Below, one piece after another: positions 12,914 to 24,140 of a stretch of DNA of 64,000 nt. Below the pieces are notes generated by a model. That model did not search any database. It was given only the letters and a program-made list of their open reading frames with translations, and had not been told where the DNA came from. The position numbers and the translations under genes are program-made. Source of the stretch: Osedax frankpressi (lineage: Eukaryota > Annelida > Polychaeta > Sabellida > Siboglinidae); the NCBI GenBank assembly GCA_964035775.1, contig OZ038313.1:27249007-27313006 (forward strand), written 5' to 3'. Positions within the stretch are counted from its first letter, which is position 1. Every line of letters begins with the position of its first letter.

Positions 12914-13003
12914 GGGTGCGGTGCTACAACATTTTAGGTGAAAAGTCACGTGGTATTTCACCTTATGAGCGGTGCTACATATCTCGGGTGAAAAGTAACG
13001 TGA
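12914..13003 (+). repeat. Left terminal and subterminal repeats of Harbinger element
   Basis: The 15-bp terminal repeat is followed by GGTGAAAAGTCACGTGGTA (within 12936-12959). The GCGGTGCTACA core recurs at 12969-12979, then comes a second, slightly different GGGTGAAAAGTAACGTGA at 12986-13003. The TGAAAAGTCACGTG motif is a candidate binding site for the element's Myb protein or transposase (inference). Confidence 0.85.
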
Positions 13004-13738
13004 TACTATTATCCCATTGTGATTGGTTAATTCAGATGAAAATATAAACAAAGAAATAATATTCGTAACAAATATTTAGTTTTAAAATTATTTGATTATA
13101 AAACATAATATACACATACTTGTCATTATATACAATATTACAATATGACTGAACAGTTAGTACACCTTACATTTATAAAACAATAATACTATTTTCGTTA
13201 GTTCATTCACAATTGTATTTTTAATTTAATATATTTTAAATTTATTTAAAAAGCATAAATTATAATATATTATATTACAAAATTTACAAATGTATAAATA
13301 TATATATTATATTATACATGCTTGAAGCATTAAGTTATCTTTATTTGCGTAACCACCATATAACCGTTATTGCTTCAATACTTACGATGGTGTAAAAACC
13401 GAATCTAATAATATCAATTATAATTTTACTTTGAAGTTTATTTATATTTAATTGATTTAATTTAATACATAAGAAATCTTTAAATATATTAATATATACA
13501 TATAACTTTAAAATTGATTTTAATTTATATTAAATTATAAATCATTAAATATATTTAGTATTTTACTAATTAAATTATATATATATTTTTTTAAATAAAA
13601 TGTTTTTAATTTAATATTAATTTAGATATAAAAACTTATAATTGGCTATATTTTAATATATATTTGTTCACCTTTATAATATATTTAATATAATTACTTT
13701 GATTAATTATATAATTAATAATAAATATACTATTTTAG

Positions 13739-15203
13739 AGATATTATTAATGCAGAGAATGTAATCATTGATTCATTAATTCACGAATTAGAAGAAGAAC
13801 GTGATAGATATAGTTCTTTAAATTATTGGGACGATGTAATTGCAAATTATTCGGAGACAGAATTTAAATCAAATTTCAGGTTTTAATTAAACATTTCATA
13901 TAAAAACATCAACTATTGTTACAATACTATATTTAAATATTAACTCATGCTATCTATTTTACAAATACTTTCAGAGTAAATATCAATACATTTAATTATA
14001 TTTGTAATGAAATAAATCCATATATTACATCAAATGCAAGGAAAAACAAACCCATGAATGAGATGAAACTTGCAATTGCATTATGGAGGTAATTTTTTAA
14101 ATATATTATTTTTAGAAATATATGTATATATAACAATATTATAAAAAACAGATTGGCTACTAATTGCGACTATCGTACATTAGCTGATAAATTTAGAGTC
14201 TCAAAATCATCAGCGATACAATGGACCAATCAAGTATGTATTCCTATAAAATTATTAAGTTATTTTCTTGTATGTATATGTATAGAAATTCTTGTAACAT
14301 TATAATTATATCATTAAAAATTTATATTTATTTTTAGGTTATAAGGGTTATAACTGAAAAATTGTTAAAAAAAACACATCATATTTCCAACGAGTCGACA
14401 CAATTTGGAAACAGCTCGTCAATTATTTGCAAATAGAAGATTCCCAAATTGTGTCGGTGCGATAGATGGGACCCATATTCCAATATTAGCCCCTTTGATA
14501 AATAAATCAGAGTTCTATAATAGGAAAGGATTTTATTCTATTAATGTAATGGCTGTTTGCGATGGAAAAAAGAGGTATATATAATTATATTTTGAAATAT
14601 TATTTTAATATATTTTTATATAACATTTATTTTTTAGATTCATTGATATTTGTATTGGTTATCCGGGAAAAGTTCAAGACGCAAAAGTTTTTTCGAATTC
14701 AGATTTTTGCAATATTATATATCCGAATATATTCAATCAATTCAATAATGTTAGTATATTTAAATAACAATGTACTTTTTTATAAATTTATATACTTATC
14801 ATATTTTATAACACAGAATAATGAAAGATTAGTAATACTTGGCGATGCTGCATATCCTGCATCACCTTGGCTGGTAAAACCATGGCCCGGAGTAAACCTA
14901 TCACTAATGAAGGAATTGTTCAATTTTAGACATTCAAGTGCTCATATAGAGCAGACATTCGGACTACTAAAATCAAGATGGCGGATATTACTGAAAAGGC
15001 AGGATACTGAATTTCATAATTTACATTACTGCATAACTGCCTGTTTTATTTTGCATAATATTTGTATTGATCAAGGTGATAATCATTTACCATTATGGGA
15101 TGATAATATAGATAATAATGTATATAATGAAATCGAAGGCCTACATGTCAATATATTTAATGGTGATAATAATATGAGAAATTATATAACAAATATTTTA
15201 TAA
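13739..15203 (+). CDS. Harbinger transposase (DDE_Tnp_4 type), six exons
   Basis: Exons 13739-13879, 13975-14088, 14152-14233, 14338-14574, 14638-14749 and 14817-15203 chain in phase. The second and third carry a helix-turn-helix-like region ([27 protein letters not shown]). The core has [15 protein letters not shown] (first Asp), VILGDAAYP (second Asp) and [20 protein letters not shown] (Glu), the DDE triad of PIF/Harbinger nucleases, then CFILHNICI near the end. The first exon may not hold the true start. One blemish: around an eight-A run at 14367-14374 the frame shifts, and seven A's would keep it open. That is either a sequencing slip in a homopolymer or a real inactivating change. Confidence 0.9.
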
Positions 15204-15215
15204 AATTTTTTATTG

Positions 15216-16652
15216 TTACTTTTTTTGATATATTTCATTATGTATTTCTTTTAATAATATATACATTTTATCAATTTTTGTTGTTAATGGTTTTAGGATA
15301 TTCTTAAATTCTGCATTTTGTATTATCCCATGATTTTCTCTAAGCTCGATTAACCTGAATAAAATATTGATTGTATGTAAAACAAATTATAATCCTATAA
15401 AATTAATTTATTTTTAAAATATCAAACAAATATGCTATTTAATAACTTACTTGTTAATATTTAATTCCATATTTTTCTTGGCATTTTTAGAGGGAGAAGG
15501 TGCTTTTTTAATTACTGGATGAATATTTTCAGGGTTGATTGAAGTAGATTTAATATTTTCTATATTTATAGGGCGTCTGAATATTAGTAGTTTAGAATTG
15601 GAGGTAAGATTTATGGGAGGTGCAGAGGAAGTAGAAGGTGATGAAGAAATTATTGGAATATTTGTGGTTATATGGTGCCGGATATATTTTAAGATTATTT
15701 CTTTCTCTCGGTATACCTGTTATATTTATAATCATCTATTAAATTTATATTATGATGCTTATATTTTAAATAATTGAATCTAATAAATACCTGTTATATT
15801 ATATATATTATAATTATCTTGCAAATAATATAATCATATTTTTAATATAAACCTATCATAATGTATAAATTGAAATCATATTTTAAAATATAAACCTATA
15901 ACTTCCCGATTTCTTTGAATGAGCATTCTGGGTCTTATCGTATCCCTCGTTGACATAAACTCATTAATCATATCATAATACGGAGCAAATGGTGCAGATT
16001 CACTATCAACACCACTCCTCTTCAAATAATCATTTCTCTGCAAGTATCATATTTGTTATAAATTTCAAAATATTATAAGTGCAAATTTGATAACATTAAT
16101 CAAAATCAATCATCATATTAATGTTACTCAATATGTCATCATATTACTTATACCATGATTTGAATCATGGGAAATTTTGAATTATGTTAACTAAAAGAAT
16201 GTGAGTATTCTTGGTCTAGACTCTAGAACTATAATAAAATAAATAATAATTTAATTATTAATGAAATTCATAATCTAATGATTAGTATTATATATTTATA
16301 AATTAAATACATTTATATTATAGCTCTTATATAATTTGTGATTTTCAACATTTCTGATACATATACATAAAATATGTTTTCTAATATAATGTATATTTAA
16401 TTATACATAAGTAATTACATGCACAGTTTATCTAATATACATACTTATAATACTAACTTCATAATACTTTTTTTTAAAGTATTTTATTTTATTCTTTATT
16501 TGTATATCCGAAATATTTGCAATACATTTCTTGTTGAACTCCTGACTCATTTTATGATATTTATCTGTATTACTTTTAATATTTATTGAAAGAAAATCAG
16601 ATTTCCATAAATTAATAATGTACAATACTTGATTTTCATTAAATTTAGACAT
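15216..16652 (-). CDS. Harbinger Myb/SANT-like DNA-binding protein
   Basis: Minus-strand exons: 16652 to about 16462 (from ATG; MSKFNENQVLYIINLWKSDF... and IKNKIKYFKKKYYE, a trihelix/Myb-SANT-like fold with spaced Trp/aromatic residues), about 16040-15900 (AFAPYYDM-like region, reading SAPFAPYYDMINEFM), about 15660-15455 (Ser/Pro-rich linker) and about 15357-15216 (charged helix ending LLKEIHNEIYQKK). Harbinger elements encode such a protein, which binds element DNA and carries the transposase to the nucleus. The small size, helical N-terminal domain and position within the element support the call. All exons appear open; exact splice points of the middle exons are approximate. Confidence 0.78.
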
Positions 16653-16791
16653 TTTATTTAAAATTTCTTTTGTCTATTTCTATCATAAGATCTTGTTTAC
16701 TTATAAAATATTCCCTAATATCTTTGCACGGTATTCCAAAATCGCATATATTTAATCCGAATTGGTGGGAAAAGGTCAGAGATCACTGGAG

Positions 16792-16927
16792 GAAATACCA
16801 CGTGACTTTTCACCCAACGTACCATGTGACTTTTCACCCGATGAAAAGCAGGGGTGTCCGCGCGCTATGTGTGATATACGGGTGCACCCGCCACACTTTT
16901 ATTTTTTATTTATGTAGCACCGCACTC
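16792..16927 (-). repeat. Right terminal and subterminal repeats of Harbinger element
   Basis: 16792-16815 is the complement of 12936-12959 with one difference in 24 bases, and 16821-16839 carries a second copy of the motif. The terminal repeat closes the element at 16927. Thus each end has two copies of the TGAAAAGTCACGTG-like motif facing inward. Confidence 0.85.
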
Positions 16928-17582
16928 TAACACTACATATCGATTATATGAGAAAACATATATTTAATAAATTAACTTTGTAAATTATTTATCATTTTAT
17001 ACAGATTGTTAATTATATTTAAATATATATACAATGTATGATATTTATTATCATACTTGATATTTAATACCGCTGAGTTAGTTAACTAACTTTTGCATTT
17101 AATAGTTTATAATATATATATATTCCTTTGGAAATTTACTATTTAATATTATACTAGTATTATCAAATACATTTAATTCAAAAAATATATAGTATATCAT
17201 ATTAGCAACAACGAGATCAGTAAAGTAAATACTTATGTCTCCCCAATTAAAAAATAAGTAGATACATTCAGTAATATCGTATATAAAGAATTACTTTATT
17301 AAAGTAATTATTATATTATTAAAATTTAACAATTCTATTTATGTATCGCTGGGCGTGTATATTTTCAACTAACTGACAGTATGAATACTTGAAATTGGAA
17401 ATTATTTTAATGAGTATTAATCAAAATATTTTATTAAGTACCACTATCTTATTTTAACCTTTAAAAATTACAAAATTAATTATACGTATATTATTACATT
17501 GTCATAAAGCAATTTCATTAACTTTCAAGATTATTTATATTGTAGTTTTTGAAAGTTGAAATAACCTCGCAGTCAATGGTAT

Positions 17583-17602
17583 TTGCCAACTTGCACATGA
17601 CA
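17583..17602 (-). repeat. Right terminal inverted repeat of Ginger element
   Basis: The last 20 bases match the complement of 9137-9156 at 17 positions and are followed immediately by the CTAG duplication (17603-17606). Confidence 0.82.
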
Positions 17603-17606
17603 CTAG

Positions 17607-19549
17607 ACTACAGTTTCAAGTGTATTCAATAATTTACTACTACTTATATTCGAAAACTTGCAAGCTTAATTTGTGAATTCTCGTGAATTCTTACCTTATA
17701 ATTTGTCAATCAATTATTTTTAACTTATATGAAAATCCGTGAATTTCGACTATTTAGCAAACTCGAGTTGGTCACGTTATTTACGACATTGAGCTTGCAT
17801 TTAACTCTTTATAATTAAATCGTCAATAGAATATGATGGTTTTTGATGAATTATTTCTGGTTTGATAGGGGCTAAACTAAAGTTATTGCATAGATCCATA
17901 GCAAATTAAATGTGCTTCCATGTCTTTCTAAACGTCTAATAGTTTCATTTCAGTTATTTATAATTGGAAGCTCTTCGGTTTCAATCTAACTTAAAATGTA
18001 TACTAATTGCAATTGTTAACAAAGCATGCTACTGTTTTTTAGTCTCTGATTATCTTATTATTAGCTTAAATAAAATAATAACATGTTATGAATAATATTA
18101 GCATAATTGCGGTATTTATTGTCTTGTAGGGGTTATAATATTAGTTTTGCTATATGCCTATTTATAGCATATATTGATTATCTATCGGTATCACATAATT
18201 AATAAATTGAATTTACATATATTAAGTGAAATAAATTGAAAAAGTTTGAAGTTATGTTTGATAATAGTCAATATTATGGTTTATATATAACTATTTAATA
18301 TTAATACATGATATACAATTATATCTATTATACATAATCATTCTATAATATTAGATTATCAGGAAATGTTTACATAATTATATAAGTCAATGGGGATTGA
18401 AATACTATTTATTTATATTATTTCTCTTTATAGATGATGTGCATTAAGAAAAGATAGTTTATAATATAGAAAATGTTTTATTGGATTAAGTAACATTATT
18501 TACTATTTGAAATTTATGTAATATCGATTAATAAAAAAACTAATACAATTTTAATTTATTTATTAAAATAAATTATTATTGAAATTCTATCACTTATTTT
18601 TAATATAAAATGACCCATATTTTAAATATAATATGACCCAATTTCTAACAAATTTAAGATGTTATCTGATTAATAAAAATATCATTAATGTATTTTGAAT
18701 ACAAGTTAAATTCATCCATAATTCATCTAAGATATTAAATCCTATATTATTTATATTCGATGATAGATATAGAATGAGTTTTTATATCTATAAAAATATT
18801 CTTAAATTTTACATTACGAGTAATTTATATTGTTTATTGACATATATCAATATTATATTCACGGATAAAAATATCCTTCGATGTATTATAATTTAAGTTT
18901 TTTAAGTTTGTTATTATATTTCTAAATAAATATAAATAATTGAGACAACCAGAATTGTCGTAAACATTCTGGTCTGTGCTGGAAATAAATCAAATTCAAT
19001 GCAATTTCATAATTAATTTATTGACAACAAAATTGTACAGTTCGGTTGTTGATGCGGGGAAGGAGTTGTGTGGCTTAAAGAGGTAATAATCGACAGACAT
19101 CACAGGTGTATCTCTTTCTCTCTCTCACAGTCGATGTCTTCAGTAATTAGCTGCACTCCTGCTTCTGATATACCAGTATGTAGGCTTGTTTAGACTGTGT
19201 ATATATAGAAAAAATAATATATATATACATGAATACGAATAGCTATACAATATCTTAAAAAGTATAACTTAAATATAAAACTGAATATATTTCCTAAATT
19301 TATTTCATTACAATATTCAGCTTTAATTTTACTGCCTACTCCTCGTACACTATATCACCTATTTAAATATTGTCCACACTGTAAAACAAATTGCAATAAA
19401 CTACAAATAAGTTTTTTCTCTCGAAGTTACCAGATATTCTATTAATATAATTGAAGAGATTTCGTTCGCAGGGATTATTGCGAAATAAAACAGACTCCTT
19501 CATTGATTTCCCTACTAAGTTAATTACACTTTCTCGCATCATCCCTCAG
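17607..19549. other. AT-rich noncoding DNA
   Basis: No coding exon chain is visible. GC-richer patches at 18950-19200, one with a small CCAGAAT/ATTCTGG inverted pair, do not resolve into a gene or a recognised element. Confidence 0.4.
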
Positions 19550-19736
19550 CCTCATCCATTCCCTCTATGTCAACCTCCGAACTATCTATCAAATGTCCTC
19601 CGAGGACCTTGAATCACGTACTGGGCACGTACAATATACGTGCCCAATGTACGACGTACATGATATTGCATGTAATCAACTATTACGGCAGTCTGAACCG
19701 TACACGGCTAAGGCGATCTGTCAATGGTTTAACTTT
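19550..19736 (+). CDS. Single internal exon, product unidentified (faintly Nup107-like)
   Basis: A 187-nt block lies between an acceptor (ctcag ending 19549) and a donor (GTTTAA at 19737). In the frame starting with the second base it reads HSLYVNLRTIYQMSSEDLES, then CPMYDVHDIACNQLLRQSEP and ends AKAICQW. This looks like an alpha-helical solenoid. The pattern 'SLY...L..LLRQS...A...W' faintly recalls the N-terminal helical region of nucleoporin Nup107, but I cannot confirm it. A second frame from 19567 is also open for 62 codons but has less natural composition. Neighbouring exons were not found; the inverted minisatellites lie 3'. Confidence 0.45.
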
Positions 19737-20095
19737 ATATTTTAGATATAAGTAGAATCTTCTAGTATTAAAGATTGAGGATATTACAGATTATGCAGTT
19801 AGCAATGTAATATTTAAAATCAAATTATTAAATTAATAATTATTGTAGTAAGGCGGTATTGGTGTTTGTTTTAGATGTGGTGGAGGTGATATTTGGTTTT
19901 AATTCAATTAAGTATTTTAAAGATTTTATAAATAATCTTTACAACTATTATGATTAATTATAAAATATCAATTAGAAAAATTAACATTGTAAATTTAATA
20001 TATAAAATTACTATACATTAAAATATTGGTTTAATAATTATATATTAGAAGATATTATATAATATAATAAATATAAAATTATAATTATTTAAAAT

Positions 20096-20455
20096 TAATT
20101 GCATATATGATTTATAATGTATTCAAAGGTTTGACCTAGTGATCATTAAAAGTATAATTCATTTTGAAAACGTATATATATTAATTGCATATATGATTTA
20201 TAATTTATTCAAAGGTTTGAGCTAGTGATCATGAAAAGTATAATTCATTTTGAAAACGTATATATATATATTAATTAATTGCATATATGCATTATGATTT
20301 ATTCAAAGGTTTGACCTAGTGATCATTAAAAGTATAATTCATTTTGAAAACGTATATATATATATTAATTAATTGCATATATGCATTATGATTTATTCAA
20401 AGGTTTGACCTAGTGATCATTAAAAGTATAATTCATTTTGAAAACGTATATATAT
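20096..20455. repeat. Tandem repeat, about 85-90-bp unit, 4 copies
   Basis: Four near-identical copies of a block containing TTCAAAGGTTTGA, CTAGTGATCAT and AAAGTATAATTCATTTTGAA are separated by variable TATATA runs. The last three copies are almost identical; the first differs slightly. Confidence 0.9.
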
Positions 20456-20920
20456 ATATATTTATATATATATGTATACATATATAATTATAATTATACA
20501 TGTACATACAAGCACTGCAGGGCATTAACCATTTGGGAAAAGAAATAATTATTAAACAAATTTAAGTATACAAATATATTTTCATTGTAATGTAAAAATA
20601 AAATAGAAATTATCATTTAAATACATATTAATACATTAATACTTTATAATTAATATAGTATTATTATATAAATTATTATAAAGATATAATATATTAACAC
20701 CTTATATGATATATAATATTTATATATAATACTATTTTATAACACACTTGTGATTATTATGTTTGCCATATTTATGATTTATTTCTATGTAATTTATATA
20801 TTAGATTTTCATTAAATATATATTTTTGCATTAATATTATAGAGTATATGGTGTTAATAATAAAATATTAGTAAATATCAAATCTATAATTAAAATTACT
20901 ATATATTTCATTGTAATTGG

Positions 20921-21665
20921 AGGTTTTATTAGTAGGTTTTATTAGTAGGTCTTGCTAGTAGGGCTTGCTAGTAGGTCTTGCTAGTAGGTCTTGCTAGTAG
21001 GGCTTGCTAGTAGGTCTTACTAGTAGGTCTTTCTAGAAGGTCTTGCTAGTAGGTCTTGCTAGTTGGTCTTGCTAGTAGGTGTTGCTACTTAGTCCTGTTA
21101 GTAGGTCTTGCTAGTAGGTCTTGCTAGTGGATCTTGATAGTAGGGCTTGCTAGTAGGTCTTTCTAGTAGGGCTTGCTAGTAGGGCTTGCTAGTAGGTCTT
21201 GCTAGTAGGTCTTGCTAGTAGGTCTTGCTAGTAGGTCTTGCTAGTAGGTCTTGCTAGTTGGTCTTGCTAGTTGGTCTTGCTAGTTGGTCTTGCTAGTAGG
21301 TGTTGCTAGTTAGTCCTGTTAGTAGGTCTTGCTAGTAGGTCTTGCTAGTGGATCTTGATAGTAGGGCTTGCTAGTAGGTATTTCTAGTAGGGCTTGCTAG
21401 TAGGGCTTGCTAGTAGGTCTTGCTGGTTGGTCTTGCAAGTAAGTCTTGATAGTAGGTCTTGCTAGTAGGTCTTGCTAGTAGGTCTTGCTAGTAGGTCTTG
21501 CTAGTAGGTCTTGCTAGTAGGTCTTACTAGTAGTACTTGCTAGTAGGTCTTTCTACAGGCATTGCTAGTAGGTCTTGCTAGTAGGTCTTGCTAGTAGGTC
21601 TTACTAGTAGTACTTGCTAGTAGGTCTTTCTACAGGCATTGCTAGTAGGATTGCTGGTTGGTCTT
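20921..21665 (+). repeat. Minisatellite, 13-bp unit GGTCTTGCTAGTA, about 55 copies
   Basis: A 13-bp unit in plus orientation with variants (GGGCTTGCTAGTA, GGTCTTTCTAGTA, GGTGTTGCTAGTT). Higher-order blocks are duplicated: a block with TTAGTCCTGTTAGTAGG occurs near 21070 and again near 21310. It is the left half of an inverted pair with 21738-22829. Confidence 0.93.
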
Positions 21666-21737
21666 TGTTTTTGGTTAATACCCATCTGTATAAGGATATA
21701 GGAAAAGGATTATTGATATTGTTTAATGATGTATATA

Positions 21738-22829
21738 GACCTACTAGCAAGATCTCCTAGCAAGACCTACTAGCAAGACCTACTACTAAGAACTACTAGC
21801 AAGACCTATTAGCAGGACCTACTATCAAGATCTACTAGCAGGACCTACTAGCAGGACCTACTATCAAGATCTACTAGCAGGACCTACTAGCAAGACCAAC
21901 TAGCAAGCCCTACTAGCAAGCCCTACTAGAAAGACCTACTAGCAATCCTTACTATCAAGATCTCCTAGCAAGACCTACTAGTAAGACCTACTAGTAAGAC
22001 CTACTAGCAAGCCCTACTAGCAATATCTACAAGTAAGACCTACTAGCAAGACCTACTAGCAAGACATACTCGCAATACCTACTAGCAATACCTACTAGCA
22101 AGACCTACTAGCAAGACATACTAGCAAGACCTACTAGCAAGACATACTAGCAAGCCCTACTAGAAAGACCTATTAGCAAGACCTACTAGCAAGACCTACT
22201 AGCAAGATTTACTAGCAGGACCTACTAGCAAGATTTACTAGCAGGACCTACTAGCAAGACATACTAGCAAGACCTACTAGCAAGACCTACTAGCAAGACC
22301 TACTAGCAAGACCTACTAGCAAGACCTACTAGCAAGACCTACTAGCAAGACCTACTAGCAAGACCTACTAGCAAGACCTACTAGCAAGACCTACTAGCAA
22401 GACCTACTAACAGGACTAACTAGCAACACCTACTAGTAAGACCTACTAGCAAGATCTACTAGCAAGACCTACTAGCAAGACCTACTAGCAAGCCCTACTA
22501 GCAAGACCTACTAGCAAGACCTACTAGCAAGACCTACTAGCAAGACCTACTAGCAAGACCTACTAGCAAGACCTACTAGCAAGACCTACTAGCAAGACCT
22601 ACTAGCAAGACCTACTAGCAAGACCTACTAGCAAGACCTACTAGCAAGACCTACTAGCAAGACCTACTAGCAAGACCTACTAGCAAGACCTACTAGCAAG
22701 ACCTACTAGCAAGACCTACTAGCAAGACCTACTAGCAAGACCTACTAGCAAGACCTACTATCAAGACCTACTCGCAAGACCTACTAGTAAGATCCACTAG
22801 CAAGACCTACTAGCAAGACCCATTAGATA
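21738..22829 (-). repeat. Minisatellite, same 13-bp unit inverted, about 84 copies
   Basis: CTACTAGCAAGAC is the exact complement of the unit in the preceding array. The two arrays face each other across about 70 bp of unique sequence. The second half of this array is almost uniform; the first half shares variants (AGGACTAACTAGCAACACC near 22410) that mirror those in the left array. Confidence 0.93.
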
Positions 22830-23003
22830 TTCGTAGTGATTTCATACGCGAATACTACACAAGTTTATTGCTATAAACCTATCTACACAATACACACATG
22901 TATATATCTACCCATCTTCACCATGGGGTCTACCATAGTGAAAACATTGGTGACTTCTCAATCCACGACTACACGTAATCTATATGTACGGTAATATAAT
23001 ATT

Positions 23004-23056
<53 letters not shown>

Positions 23057-24140
23057 CACACTCAGTGTATTTTTAGTTTAGCATATGTAATCGAATACAC
23101 CATTAGGTAATTTATTCATGCATTGTTTTCGTTATTTTATTTTGATTAAAATATAATATATCTATTATCATTATAGTTTGTAAGGTCTTATTTAATTTTT
23201 AAACATCTACTGTTATTTTTTATTTTTCTTACATGTGATATACAAATATCATAAGTAAATCATACAATCAAATTATTGGTCACCTATAATATATTCAAAT
23301 ATCAGTTGAATTAAGACATATTGAAAATATTCAACTTTAATTATATTTACAGACGTATAAAGAAATGTTTTAAAGTAAAATACAATAAATATTCATCTAT
23401 TAACTAATATACTTTTCTGTTGTAGTAATTGTCAAATGCATTCTAATCAGAATATTACGTTACGCAACACAACATATATGTTGTATAATATAACGTATAC
23501 TTTCATATTAGAATGTTATATTCGATATAATGGCATATTATTTATAAATATATTTTTATATAGAACTATGCTAAGAATTAGAAATACAAATTGGTAATAT
23601 TATATTATTAAACGTAAATCTTACTTGTACATTCCCGCATTTAGAAATAAATAAATGAAATGTATAATATGACGTGTATCTATATGAAATGTAGTTTATC
23701 AAATGTTTGATCTTCATGATAATAATGATCACGATGATAATTATTGATAATTATTGATAATAATTATATTATAATATTTAACTAACGTCTACGCCTTTAT
23801 TTATTTCAATTCGATTATATCACTGTCTCCACCATAATCATAATTAAAGTTATAAATCTAATCCTAATACTAATCTAATAAATGTATTACTATAATATAC
23901 TGTTCTCATATTCACTTAATTATATGTATTGTTTTAAACAATACAAATTATTGAAAAGTATATCAATTACTGAAAAGTAATAAACCTTTAATGTTAAATG
24001 TATAATTTTAATTTTTTGAATTTTTAGTTTAAATCATTCCATAATTGAGAACTCATTATAACTAAATTATTAGATATATATTTAGCTCAATTAACAGTTA
24101 ATTTTTAACAGTTAATTTAAATAACAAAGTTGACTTGAAC
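22830..24140. other. AT-rich noncoding DNA with a microsatellite
   Basis: It contains an AT dinucleotide run (about 23011-23052) and an imperfect palindrome at 23439-23515 with a perfect 16-base core ACAACATATATGTTGT. No confident exon. Confidence 0.5.

Larger units (their letters stand above)
12914..16927 (+). mobile_element. PIF/Harbinger DNA transposon, 4,014 bp, with both genes
   Basis: The ends are GGGTGCGGTGCTACA at 12914-12928 and its near-perfect complement at 16913-16927 (14 of 15 match). Both are flanked by TAA (12911-12913 and 16928-16930), the 3-bp target duplication preferred by Harbinger. Inside are a DDE transposase gene (+) and a Myb/SANT-like gene (-), arranged tail to tail with stops about 12 bp apart. 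Two subterminal motifs repeat in inverted orientation at each end. Near-identical ends and largely open genes suggest a recent insertion. It sits inside the protease region of the Ginger element. Confidence 0.95.
9137..17602 (+). mobile_element. Ginger-type DNA transposon carrying a nested Harbinger element
   Basis: The left end begins TGTCGTATGCAATTTGGCAA at 9137. The complement of the right end (17602 leftward) begins TGTCATGTGCAAGTTGGCAA, so 17 of the first 20 bases match. Both ends are flanked by CTAG (9133-9136 and 17603-17606), a 4-bp target duplication. TGT termini, 4-bp duplications, an integrase-like transposase and an accessory cysteine protease fit Ginger1 elements. No reverse transcriptase, gag, DNA polymerase or capsid gene was seen. 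Without the 4-kb Harbinger insertion it would be about 4.45 kb. The diverged ends suggest it is older than its guest. It is not whole: it carries the large insertion and looks decayed in places. Confidence 0.85.

Noticed and set aside
9137-17602. LTR retrotransposon or Polinton
   Set aside because: The integrase core resembles Ty3, but there are short terminal inverted repeats with a 4-bp duplication, and I see no LTRs, reverse transcriptase, gag, DNA polymerase B, ATPase or capsid gene.
18950-19200. Possible solo LTR or SINE in a GC-richer patch
   Set aside because: No matching second copy, target duplication, promoter boxes or tail could be identified.
20921-22829. CRISPR-like array
   Set aside because: Units are contiguous with no spacers, the genome is eukaryotic, and the repeat is a plain minisatellite.
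22832-22882. Possible terminal exon reading DIRSDFIREYYTSLLL then stop
   Set aside because: Preceded by a ttag acceptor, but it is only about 16 codons, unlinked to any exon, and abuts a repeat; chance is likely.
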